From NCBI RefSeq assembly GCF_018687715.1, contig NC_056759.1, positions 34,996,385 through 35,060,384 on the forward strand: a DNA stretch of 64,000 nucleotides. The letters run 5' to 3'. The stretch comes from Carya illinoinensis. Taxonomy: Eukaryota; Streptophyta; Magnoliopsida; Fagales; Juglandaceae. This document shows positions 11,800 through 22,891 of this stretch, piece by piece. Position numbers and translations under genes: made by a program. A model generated the notes under the pieces. That model was not told the DNA's origin, did not search any database, and worked only from the letters and a program-made list of their open reading frames with translations. Each line of letters starts with the position of its first letter. The stretch's first letter is position 1.

Positions 11800-14109
11800 T
11801 CATGAGTAGATTCTTCTGTTAACCTTCCACCCAAGTTCATGAGCTCGTTTCTCCCACAAAGCTGAAAGCTTAAGCTCCTCTGCAAGTTCTCTTTCAGCCT
11901 TCTCCCTTCCTTCCTCGCAAGTTTCCACTACAGTACTGCACTTTTCTGCCTCCTTTTGATAGTGGGAAAAGGCTTTCCTAGCATCCGATATTAATGCTTT
12001 GGTGTGTTGCATTGAATCATTGGCAACAGCTTTCTGTAAACTTAGCTCCTCTGACAGTAAAGCTACAAAATCCTTCCCCATCTCCTCATTCATATCAGGA
12101 TCGCTTTTACCACAGTCTGCACATGGAGAAGAAAATGATTGGACAACGTAAACTTTCTGAATGGTCATATTGGAAATGGACTTGTACTTTGACAGCATTT
12201 CAGAAAGTATGCAGTGGGTTTGCAAGAGAACTGCGGTAAAAAAGGACATGTATCCAACAAATGTGTAAATGATGCCATGAGCATATTTTTTCTCGATTTA
12301 TCCAAAAATGTCAAAAGCTAGGCTTTTCAGGCTCCTTGCTATACTCCTTGCAGTTGACCTCTCCTTGTCTCATAGAACAATTTCTTAGATCATGGAAGCC
12401 TTCTTACCGAATTCACTTTTTCAACAACAGATCATAAAATCTATACTGATGCATAAAAGAAACTAAGCAACTAAATATTCTATTCCAAAAAAAATTGTCC
12501 ATTTTAATATCCAAGTGTTTCTGGAAGGCAAGCCACTGTCTCTAACTTCCCATCATTTTATATCCAGATCTGGAGAAGGCATTGCCATCCACAGGATTAG
12601 GGAGGGTTGGTTTACTTTAGCATGCTAAAATACTGAAGATAAAGATCACGAGTATCTATTACAGTACTTTAAAAACATTATTATTAATTCAAATACCTAT
12701 ATGACCATATTTTTAGTAAAGTTTATCTTAACACATTTCCGTATAGGGGAAATATTAAAGTCATAGTATGCTTCAAACTGCAGATGTTAATGAAACAAAT
12801 CAGAGAAAACTTTCATATCTTTTTGGATAAAGGTTCATCAGAACCTATTCCAGGAAGCACTGAAGTAAGATCCCACTAGATGCAAGAATGAACTGTTAAA
12901 AAATTTTAGAGGTTCTAACTGCCAGAGCCACTTGATCCCGTCCCAATGGAGAGCTCACAATAACAATTAACAACAAAAAACATAAATAAGACACAGGAAC
13001 TGACCTGGAAATGAGCTGTTGAGGATTCCTGCAAGAAGGATAAAGAAAAAACTAACATATTAAAATAAATGACAACAAGATATCACTAATACGAGAAAAT
13101 TAAAAGATAGACTCAAAAAATAAATAAAAAATGATGAAGCATAACAAGTTATTTAATGGCTTAACAGTCAAATGGTCACATATATCCCTTATCCTGAACA
13201 TGTAAAATGTTTATGTCCCCTCATTCACTCAAGAAAACCCAGGATAGGAAAACCCGCTTCAGTTCAAGTAGAATCTACACCATCATCCACTGAGACCATA
13301 AGTATATGAGATCTCAGTATTACAATCCCCATTTCCTGCCTTACAGTCACACAGAAGTTAAACAGGATAGATCGGTAGAAATTTCACTCTCCCAAGCAGC
13401 CCCTAGCTCAATCAAAGCAAAGACCCTAGTAGGGGCTGGCTAAAAGAAGAAGGATGACTAGCTCCTAAAAATCAATTAGCAGAACAACCTGTAAGCAGTA
13501 CCTTCAATAATCTGTTCCTCAAAAGTTGTAAATCTTAATCTGGACTTTAGTACATCTTTATCTAAATAGGAAATCATTTTAACAAAGCTACATTCTCCAG
13601 ATTTTAACAAGAGAATAAATTAACAATATTATTATACAAGATTAAAAAAAAAAAAATTCTATAACTAATTGGGATCAAGAATGAAAAATAATAAAATTCT
13701 AAGACCGAATTCATCCATCATTCGGCAAACTGAATCATCTTAGGCATTACTACCAAGGAGCATTAGTTATTATGCCAACAAGAGAACGTGATCCAAAACA
13801 ATTTTATACTAAATTCTCAAAAGTCAGACAGAGGAGTCAGACCTAAATATGCAAATTGACCAATGTTTCTTTATTTAGAATGCTTTTAACAAGGAATGAA
13901 AGCTGAACCTCACCTAAAGGTATGGAGAGGAAATCCTCTGAAGAACAATCACAAACACATGAAGGACATGAAACTTGAGCAGTTGAATTCCCTGTCAAGC
14001 GCCGTAACATGGATGGCCCAATTGTGAAGCCAACCAAACTCACCCCCACCAAAACCAACACCAACCTCAAAACACCAGTATAGAGTCCTTGGTCTGGTGG
14101 ATAAGCCAT
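11800..14109 (-). CDS. DUF1068 family protein, membrane-anchored
   Basis: Three coding exons on the minus strand, 14109-13914, 13028-13005 and 12116-11800, join in frame to 178 residues, the usual length of plant DUF1068 proteins. The N terminus MAYPPDQGLYTGVL leads into a hydrophobic segment (about residues 11-31, LRLVLVLVGVSLVGFTIGPS), a probable signal anchor. Then comes the family Cys cluster CPSCVCDCS, SIPLG/ILNSSFP, DCGKSDPDMNEE, and a charged helical part with EEL..., YQKEAEKC, ETCEEGREKAE and the terminal ALWEKRAHELGWK. The middle exon is only 24 bases. The Glu/Lys-rich half is likely a coiled coil exposed on one membrane face. The family's biochemical role is not known to me. Confidence 0.92.
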
Positions 14110-14417
14110 CTACTCCGCACAAAAAAAAAAAATCCTAAGGCGATTTGCTGCCAAAAATCTTAAGAAAAAAACCAAGATCAATTACCAAACACCTTTCAAG
14201 ATCTAGTCCATGAAGTGAAAATCTGGATAACTCAATCTTTGGTGTCCACGAGGAGCGTGTGAATGTTACAGTGAAAAAATGAAGAGTTCCCGAGATTGGA
14301 AACTAGATAAAAATTGCAGGATCTGGGTCTCACAATTTTATGACACAATCATTAAATCACCTGGGTGTCTTCTAGTAGTGTGTGTGAACTCTTCAGCAGG
14401 AATTAGAAAATACCCAA

Positions 14418-14452
<35 letters not shown>

Positions 14453-14837
14453 GCACCCACTTCAAGATCCCGGTCGTACACTCAGAACTTGACTGAAACC
14501 CAATGATTGAAGGACTCTAACTTTCATTTAGGATTTCATGTGTCAGTGTGAGTGGAAGACAATATCTTGCTTTCTTTTTCTTTTTTTGCAGGGAAAATAA
14601 AGGAGGCCCAGATCCCGGGAAAGTGTAAAGAAGAGATTTATTGGATTCGCAAAATGCAGGTAGATTTGCAGCGATAGGTAGGAAAAGAGAGAGAGATTTG
14701 GTTAGCTGTTTGGGTCCTTAATCATCGTGTTCGTTTGGGAACGGGAGAACCTTTCTATGCCGTGAAAATTTTGCATTAGCTGTAGTATCCGATGGCGCCC
14801 TCTGATTGGACTAGAATTGGTCCATGTTGGCACATGG

Positions 14838-14873
<36 letters not shown>

Positions 14874-15974
14874 GGCTACATTTTTTCTCCTGGGTGGGGT
14901 ACCCAACTCTATATCTTTTCAAAGCCTCAGAATTCAGAACGTACAAAGAAAACAGATGGTTGCCACAAAGTAAAGCAGATAACCATCCTTATCAAATTTG
15001 ATAGAAAACCTCGAAAGAGCAAATCAGAGTGAGCTTTATAGAGATGTTCTCTTAGATATTATATGCAGTCTAAACAGTAGTTCCCAACTTGCCATTATCA
15101 AGCCAAAAGGCGTTCCCCTGCAATGGGCATAAGTTGGGGACGCTTTTCAACCTAAGAAGGAGATCACTCTTCGGTTCTGCTCGTTGCCAACAAGTCAACA
15201 ACCTTCCAAGCTTCTATAGGTCGTTTTTGGCTTGTTTGCACCCGCAAAAAGAGTTTTCTTTTCCCATTTGAAATTGCAGAAGAGAGTAACGCCAAAACTT
15301 TGCAAACCTTGAGCATGAAGCAGTAATGAAAGAGTTAGTTTAGTTAGTTAGCAATGGAGTTCAGGACATATGCTTTTATACCAAATTCAATCATTGCTTG
15401 TACTAAAAACTTAAGTGATGACCAACGAAGGTTGTGCATTCGATGATTCGAAGACTTCACATTATGCACAAAAGCGTGCAACTTCTCGTCCTCTCAAAAG
15501 TACACTAGAACTTGTAAGATGAAGACAGAAATTACCTGTCAAGCACAAAGTTGTTCTGCCTTGTAAAGAATTTCGAAGATCAACTATCGGGATACTGGTT
15601 TAGGATCCGCACATAATATTTTTATGTATTCGGAGGCAGCAGTTTACTGAGAACAACACTAGAGTCAAATTTGAATGCTTACAATATCCACGAATGAGTG
15701 ATTACAAGTTAAAATATCAAAACTGCAGTCTCTGTTTTTTTCAATCCCCAACATGGAAGTCAAGGGTTACAACAGCAGTTCTTTTAAGAGTTTCTAAACG
15801 ATTGTCATCTTCCCTATTCTTAAATTATAAGATAAACTTTCGATTTTTACAATATGACTAGACAACCAAATCAGCCTTGAAAATTCCCTTTTCTAATATT
15901 TGATTCAATATGCAAAAACAGCAACCAAGTGAATAAAAAAATAAAAATGATCTCCAAATCAAATGCTAGGTAAC
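14110..15974. other. Upstream region of the DUF1068 gene and 3' flank of the phosphatase gene
   Basis: Both neighbours are on the minus strand, so the left part should contain the DUF1068 promoter and the right part the 3' UTR of the phosphatase gene. Microsatellites are (TA)n at about 14421-14449 and (CT)n at about 14840-14869. The CT tract is about 700 bases upstream of the DUF1068 start codon. No coding frame is convincing. Confidence 0.5.
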
Positions 15975-17807
15975 CTATGCGGATATACTTGAAGCATCAC
16001 TTGGAGTTTTGTCATCACTGTCTTCATATTCGTTGTCATCAGAATCAGCCAGAGGGTCAAAAAAAGTATCAAGATAACAGGGACAATTGTCGTCCCAAGC
16101 ACCCCTGTTACCATGGGCTCGCAATTTTTGGTCAGCTATCATCTCAGAATCCAGTCCCCATTCTCTCATTTCCTCCTCTGTGTGATGGATTGCTAGGCTG
16201 TATTCTCCACCACTTCCTAACTCCAGCACTCGGAATTCACAGTTCCCAGGATTGTTTAAGAGCTCAAATTGCTCAACCGTCCACTTGAACCACTTCATGA
16301 GGAAGACACGTGAGGTTAGCCCGTGTGATATAATTATGAGACTCAGGTCATCGGAATGGTCATGGTGAAGCCTGTTCATTTCTATGTCCCTCCACAGAGA
16401 TTCAAGGAAATCTGCAAGATTCAAGTTCTCTCTTCATTATTTTCATTTCAATCACATAAAATTCTGAAAACAAATTCCATTTTTTGGACTATACTTTCAA
16501 ATGACAGACTCCACAATCCCCAACTACAATCATAATAGAGGAATAATTCATGCATTTGCATTTCCCTCTTACTGGAAAAAACTGAAACATATCAATCCTT
16601 AAAAATCAGAATATTAATAGAATCGGGAGGTTTACAGGTCATGGTCGATTTGCAGGTTGTACTTCGCACATGCAAATCATAATTCCTTCCTAAGAAATCG
16701 AAGGAATTATGATTTGACTCTCCCTCGTGTGGCTCAAGGTTAATTAGCTTATACACCAAATGAAAAACCCCAGCACGTATATACACAAGCACAATGGGCA
16801 AAATATGTTCTGAATGTGGATATGGCACTTTAGCATAAGGAACCTTCTTACTATAACATGCACAAGCAACCACCCCTCTCCAAATTACAGTTTGATTTGG
16901 GGAGAACGATATCAAGATGTGAGTCACACTAACAATAAAGATAGTAGTGCCGCATGCATGCTTGGTGCCGTGCAAACTAACTTCCAGTAACGAGCAGCTA
17001 GAAACTTAGTTGACTGAATTCGTTACCATATCTGGTGTTGCTTGTGGTAAACACATCTCCCAAGTGAGAATTGATTAATGCACTTCAAAAGGAACCAGTG
17101 TCTCACACAGATTCGAAATCAATAGGTATCATATGAAGATTGGCCAGTCAACTTCTGATTCAAAGTTTTGGGTTTGAACCACAAATTCTGGACAAGCCTC
17201 TAGCATCCTAAGATACTTATAATCCACTATTCCAGACTAACGGTCAGTTCCTTGAATTAGCTCCTAATAAGGTTTAGGCCCAAAACAATAAAAATTATTA
17301 TAATAAGAAGAAGAAGAAAAGCACATAACTGGAAACGCGATCGAAGACATCGGCGGCGGACTCGCCCTCGGGGAAGCGATAGAAGAACCTGCCGTACCTT
17401 TCCCGAGTCTCTTTGATCACTTTCATCCCCTCCTCCACTTGGAAGTTTCCAAAATCCTGCTCTCGGACACGGCATTCCTCTCGGACCCCGATGACCCGGC
17501 GCTTGGAGAAAGAGCGGCCGATCTCCCGGAGCGTGGATCGGGTGCGGAGGTAGGGGGAGACGTAGAAATGGACGCGCCAGTGGGAAGAGGAGGAGGATCT
17601 GGAAATGAGGTGACGTAAGTTGGTTCCGGCGAGGCGGGCCTGGGCGAGGCCGGCCGGGGTAAGCGGGATTTGGGGGTCGGGGATTTTGGTGTAAGCGGAG
17701 TTGTCGAGATTTCCAGCAGACTGGCCATGGCGAAGCAAGATTATGCGCTTGGGGAGGTGTAGTGTATGCTTCTTGTGGTTGCGTTGCTGATAATGTTGGT
17801 TCGACAT
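15975..17807 (-). CDS. AT74-like histidine phosphatase family protein
   Basis: A phosphoglycerate-mutase-like (histidine phosphatase) protein. Two exons, 17807-17330 and 16411-15975, give 304 residues. Exon 1 carries LPKRIILLRHGQSAGN, with the catalytic RHG motif, and YVSPYLRTRSTLREI. It then has EECRVREQDFGNFQ and FYRFPEGESAADVFDR. Exon 2 carries FLESLWRDIEMN and IIISHGLTSRVFLMKWFKW with the second catalytic His. The domain order and LFFYRFPEGES-like segment match Arabidopsis AT74. The acidic tail (about the last 30 residues, DSDDNEYEDSDDK) is likely disordered. The best donor is GTTATG after 17330, weak but the only one that keeps the frame. Exon 1 is strikingly GC-rich compared with its surroundings. 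The physiological substrate is unknown. Confidence 0.93.
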
Positions 17808-18186
17808 ATCTGAGAATGAAAAATCCTTTCAATCCAAGATTTAAGTGTTTGCTGGTTATGGCTTTCTTTAGCAGAGGAGTGACAGTGATGGGTATGTATT
17901 TGGGTCTTTTACATGCATCTCTCGTTCCTATATATACAAGAACTTGAACAACGGCAACCTCCGCATATAGAAGATCTAAAAGTAAAGAGATTTCATCTAG
18001 ATTTTTTAATCCCATCGTAAATGCGTACGAAAAGTAGTACTTGAACAGAAGGGGGAAAAGGTAGAAATGAATGAAAGAGAAGTGTTATATGAGTATAGAA
18101 ATTTTAGGCAATTAAATTTATAAATGAATATAATTTATTGTGATTTGTCTGTAAATTTTTTTTTAATTTTTTTTTTATTGTAGATT

Positions 18187-18360
18187 TAAGATATAAAATA
18201 AATGATGATTTCACATGGTATCAAAACAGAAGTCTTGAGTTCGAACTCTGACTCCACACTCTATTTCATTTAATTAAATATTTCACGTATTGGATCACTT
18301 ATTGATGACAAGTCTGGTCTACACGTGAGTGAGAGTATTAAGATATAAAATAAATAATAA
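18187..18360 (+). mobile_element. Short retroelement-like sequence with near-identical ends
   Basis: AAGATATAAAATAAATGATG at 18189 recurs as AAGATATAAAATAAATAATA at 18341. Between them lie ACATGGTATCAAAACAGAAG and GAGTTCGAACTC, which resemble a Met-initiator primer-binding or tRNA-derived segment, then CACTCTATTTCATTTAATTA. A tiny non-autonomous retroelement (SINE or TRIM-like) fits, but this is an inference from phrases only. Confidence 0.35.
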
Positions 18361-18991
18361 AATCTACCTATATCAATTTGTAAATATTTTTATATAAGAT
18401 ATGTATGCAAATCAAACTATTTATATTAACAAAAAGATGGTATATATTTGGTACTTATTGGTGATATCCAGCAAGGCCTTCCTTATCCATTGCACCAAAA
18501 TTAGAATTTGTGGTACAAGCTTGAAGGTTTTCTTAAAGTTGTACTCTTTTGACATAAAAAGAAATTCCTCTTTCTTTTCATTTATTTGCATTTTATATGT
18601 TTACTACTTTTTCCATAAAAAGGAAGGTGATGAGTATCTATATGGATGTGTGCGCTATCTTTTTAGAATGCCATGCACAAAGAGATCAGGGAAATCTGAT
18701 TCCTTTCACTCGGTTTCCATTTTCCTAATTTAGAATATGTATGGTCGTTGCTTGGACCACGTTTTCATTCTTTCGTTTGAATGTTGTTATCTTGATCTTG
18801 TTCTAAGCCATAGAACTAGAATCTCATTATAAACATATGTTCCATGTTTTTTGAACCATTCATTGAACTTTAATGAAGATAAGGTATATATAGTAGACGA
18901 CAGGGTTGCCAAACATTTACAAGTCCGGCCAGTTGGATCTACATCATGGGCAGATAGATCCCCGCATGCGGGGCCTTGCCAATTAAGGAAT

Positions 18992-18998
<7 letters not shown>

Positions 18999-19072
<74 letters not shown>
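18999..19072 (+). repeat. (AG)n microsatellite, about 74 bases
   Basis: An uninterrupted GA/AG dinucleotide tract of about 37 units lies in intergenic DNA. It is the longest simple dinucleotide repeat in the window and is likely length-polymorphic. Confidence 0.95.
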
Positions 19073-19075
<3 letters not shown>

Positions 19076-19459
19076 TGAAGTCTTGAAAGTTGAAGGTCAA
19101 AGTGCCCAATTAACGGAGATGAGTTTGGACACCCTTTAAGAATCAGATGGGAAGATAAAGCTGAGACGACTATATGATATGCTTTTCTTGTTGAATGAAG
19201 ATGATGATGAGAATGGTTTGGTTATGGCCGTAGCCATATAAATATGGTATCTTTTCTCAAGACAAAGCCTCTTGATGCACGCCATCATTTACGGATCAAT
19301 GCACCAATATCTGAAGTCCCTACACGCCTCGAGAAGATCATTGCATCTTGGATATTCTTATTCTGCCTATCCGGTAAATATAACTAAATAGGGTTGATTT
19401 GTGAACAATTCCTGTAACTTGTTTTCCTTCTATCTATTTTCACTGCAATAAATGAGTAT

Positions 19460-20080
19460 TTATAACGAGTTATTTGTAACGAGAATGGATTTATTTTGAT
19501 AAAAAATAATCATTTTGATGAAGGAAAATTCTATACAACGTACCAACATTCTACTCACATCCTATTATATAAGATAAAACATATTTATTATTATTAAATG
19601 ATCTATTTTATTATCTAATAATAATAAATATGTCACATCTTATATATAAATAGTATAAAAATAAAATAGAAATATGGAGTATAGCCAAGTACTTTGTTCG
19701 TTTCATAAAAATTTACTCTTTTTATTTTTATATGAAACCCTCACAGCAAAATAATAATAATAATTTAATATAAAAAAAACCCTCAGTTGCTATATTATAG
19801 GCGGAGGATTCAGGAGCTCTTTTATGTTACTTCATTACTACACGTCCGCCGCCAGCAAATGCCAACGCTGCCAATCCCCTCCCCGCCTTCTCAGACTAGC
19901 ACATGGACCACATGCATTAGTGGCCGTGGTCTCAGGCACTGTGGTCTCAATGTATTAATAGATACTCGTCACCATAAAAATATATTAAAAAAAATTTTTA
20001 TTTATTATTAATTATTTTTTTATTAAAATGATTATTTTATGTTAAAATGTATCTATTCCCGTTGCAAATAATTCTTTTCT
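19460..20080. mobile_element. Inverted-repeat DNA element
   Basis: GAGTTATTTGTAACGAGAAT followed by GGATTTATTTTGATAAAAAA at 19463-19510 is the approximate reverse complement of ATCTATTCCCGTTGCAAATA at 20050-20069 and its left neighbour TAAAATGATTATTTTATG. The arms are about 50 bases and imperfect, with about 520 bases between them containing a second AT-rich palindrome (19540-19660). No transposase frame is present, so this is a probable non-autonomous DNA transposon. Confidence 0.4.
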
Positions 20081-20229
20081 TCATAAATAACTTATCACAA
20101 ATATTTATTTTTCTTGTAACGCTATGATCTCTTACCAACCCTACAATATACCTCCATACCCTTTCCTCCCCATGAGTAGCAATTATGCTATATATATTTT
20201 GTGTGTTTGTGTAGGTGTTTTGTTTATTT

Positions 20230-22020
20230 GAAAGTCAAATGTAACATCTTTATTGAAAACCAATACAAATAAGTCATTACAATATTTCTCTTTCAATAAA
20301 TCATTTGTAATCTCTAAAGGGCCATCATCTACCCACACCCTCTCATCAGAAAAAGAAAATGTTAATTTTGCTAGTTTGTGTGTTGTATTGTTTGCTTACC
20401 TGTACACAAACCTTACCCCTCAATTTAACCTATTAGTCATTACCATCCTTACATTTTCAATGATATTTCCATACTATGCTCATATCTCTTCTCTACTATT
20501 AGTAGCTTTCACTACTAATTGAGAGTCTCACTCCAATACCACATCCATAAGGGCCAACTCTGCCCATGGTACAGCTGCTCTTCTCAGAGCCAACGCTTCA
20601 GCAACAATCGGTTTCTATATGTGATCAACAGTTGAACACAGACATGCCAACATCTCCCCCTCTGAATCTCCAATGACTACTCCCATACCCACCATTTTAT
20701 GTTGAGCATCCACATCAGCATCTCGGTTTGCTTTCACTGCCAATTGAATGGGTTTTTTCCACTTTACCACTCCTCTGTCAATATTCCCATGCAACAGTGC
20801 CTTCGGTTGATGTGTTTGAGCTGAGACAAACTCATTTAGTCCATATTTGGCAGTTCTCATGACACTACTCGAATCTTCAAATTTTTTATAAAAAGGCATT
20901 GAGATTCTTCTTAATTAAATCTTTCTTATAGTACAAGCTACCACCTCTACCTCCTCCACTTTTAGATGTAAACTTAGTCTTTTCAATAAATCCACAAAAT
21001 CATATTCTAAGGAACTCCATTTCTGTACAGTACTTTCAGTTTCAGACATTCAATGCAACAGGACAGCTCCATAGTGCGTGCATTATTGTTTCAGTTTTCC
21101 TCTCACAGATTGGGCACAAACGTGTATCTGTGATATGCTTCTTGAATATGTTTTGCTTAGTAGGAAGCAGATCATGGCCAGCCTTCCACATAAACTGCTT
21201 CACCACCCCTTGAACATTTAACCCCCATATGAGGAGCCACAATGTTTCTATGTTAACCCCTATTGAAGATTCCCCTTTCAACCTTTTCATCCTTTTATGC
21301 TCTAGGTGGTAAGCACTCTTGACTGATAATTTACCATCAATTGAAGCACCTCACACAATTTTGTCTACTGCTCTCCACCTGCTAAAAGGGATACTTTAGA
21401 TAGACTTTGCATCATCTACAAAAACAAGTATCATAAATCAGGCTTTCCTTCCATAAGCCATTATCCATATTAATGAGTTGTTGCACCTTTGAATCACCTG
21501 GTAGGTTTTTAACATGAGACTTCACATAATGAGAAGTTGAAATTGATAGTCATTTGTCCTTCCATATTTTAATCATACTTCCATCCTCCACCCTCCATAT
21601 CTTTCACTAAATCTAAAGAAGACCACAAACTCCTCCATATGAAGGAAGGACCCCCACCCAGTTTAGCTTCAACCAACTCCTCATACTTGAACTACTTCTC
21701 TTTCATTATCTTAGCCACTAGTGAGCAATGGCAACTCAACATTCTCCAACACTGCCTAGCAAGCATTGTCTTATTAAAGCATTCAAGATCATGAAATCCC
21801 AACCCTCCACTATGCTTTGATTCACCTAATTTAAACCAGCTTCTCAATTGAATTTTCTTATCATTCTGCTTGTGTCCCCACCAAAATCTTGTCATGAGTA
21901 AAGATATCTCCTTGCAAAGCCTTCTTGGTAAGTTGAATACACTCATAGCAAAAGTAGGTATGGCTTGAATAACAGCCTTTAGCAAAATCTCCTTATCTGC
22001 TTGTGATAGAAGGAGAGAGG
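20230..22020 (-). mobile_element. LINE retrotransposon, 5'-truncated and decayed
   Basis: On the minus strand, 21985-21692 encodes the end of a LINE reverse transcriptase with the typical linker (AIPTFAMSVFNLPRRLCKEI, TRFWWG, GGLGFHDLECFNKTMLARQ). 21290-21042 encodes the zf-RVT domain (WKAGHDLLPTKQNIFKKHI, CPICERKTETIMHALWSCP, with Cys/His ligands). 20899-20253 encodes an RNase H domain (GMGVVIGDSEGEML, then after stops RFVYR.ANNTTHKLAKL). Everything before the RT C terminus is missing, and stops and frame changes break the rest. This is the usual outcome of incomplete LINE insertion followed by decay. Confidence 0.88.
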
Positions 22021-22299
22021 TGCAACTTCAAATGTATATGTTTATGCAACAATTCAAGCTTCTAAGCAATTGATTTACATTATACGTTCATATTTTGGGA
22101 TCTATTTCTGTATGAAAAACGCTAGTACTGCTGTTTTATTTATTTAGTTTGTATTTATTAGACTACTTTTATGGGTATTGAACAAATTGTAATGTCTTTT
22201 TAAAATTTTTTTTTTTGATAAATAAATCTTTTTTTAAAAAATGTCTTTTTTTTAAATATTATGTATATCTATTTGATTTTTCATTATTCCTTAAAATAA

Positions 22300-22891
22300 A
22301 ATAGTTATGGTTCAAATGACTAAAAAACGTTCGAACAAAATAAGTAAAATCATTCAAACATTGATATAAAACATTCGAATGTAATCGGTATTAAATGTTC
22401 GAATAGTACTTGCAACTGTTCGAACAAAATCATCGAAGATGAAATAAATGTTCGAACATCATCTTATAACAAATTGTTCGATCTTATCATGGTCCGATCG
22501 AATGTCTTACTCAATACGTTCAAACATATTTTACTATTCGACCATTAAATTGTTTGTTTCAAACGTTTCCTCATGCCTATTTGGTCGAACAAACTAGTAT
22601 CGATCGACCACTCATAAAGGATGTGTTCAAACATATTTGGCGTTCAAATGTCAAGTTTGTACCGTTCAAACGTGATTTTGGAACAAAATTCAATCGTCTA
22701 AAAAAAAAATATTCTATTCAAACACGATCAAACAGTTTTGCTCAAGTTTATTCCAAAAGATATTTTTAGTATGAAATTGATATTTTTGTCTTAAAATATT
22801 TTTTAGAATATTGTTATTAGAACGATCTGGGGATAATTTTTTTGATCCCAATAAATATTTTAGGACGAAAATTACCACTTATGTTGTAGTG
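22300..22891. mobile_element. Right-hand half of a CACTA-type DNA transposon
   Basis: The stretch ends ATTACCACTTATGTTGTAGTG at 22891, whose reverse complement starts CACTACAACATAAGTGGTAA, a CACTA-superfamily terminus. Inside, at about 22320-22690, variants of TTCGAAC (GTTCGAAC, TTCAAACAT, TTCGAACATC, CGTTCAAACG) recur more than a dozen times in both orientations, as expected of subterminal transposase-binding repeats. A matching left terminus was not found and no transposase frame is present, so this is a fragment or a non-autonomous copy interrupted by the neighbouring LINE. Confidence 0.55.

Larger units (their letters stand above)
17808..20229. other. AT-rich intergenic DNA with small repeats
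   Basis: The first about 250 bases should contain the promoter and 5' UTR of the AT74-like gene. A long alternative frame crossing this boundary on the minus strand is judged an overlap artefact. The remainder holds a retroelement-like piece (18187-18360), an AG microsatellite and an inverted-repeat element (19460-20080). No gene was seen. Confidence 0.45.

Noticed and set aside
17423..17728. Pro-rich minus-strand frame over the phosphatase exon
   Set aside because: It lies in another frame of a GC-rich coding exon that has clear histidine-phosphatase motifs.
18999..19072. AG tract as a possible regulatory GAGA element
   Set aside because: No gene start is near; a plain microsatellite is sufficient.
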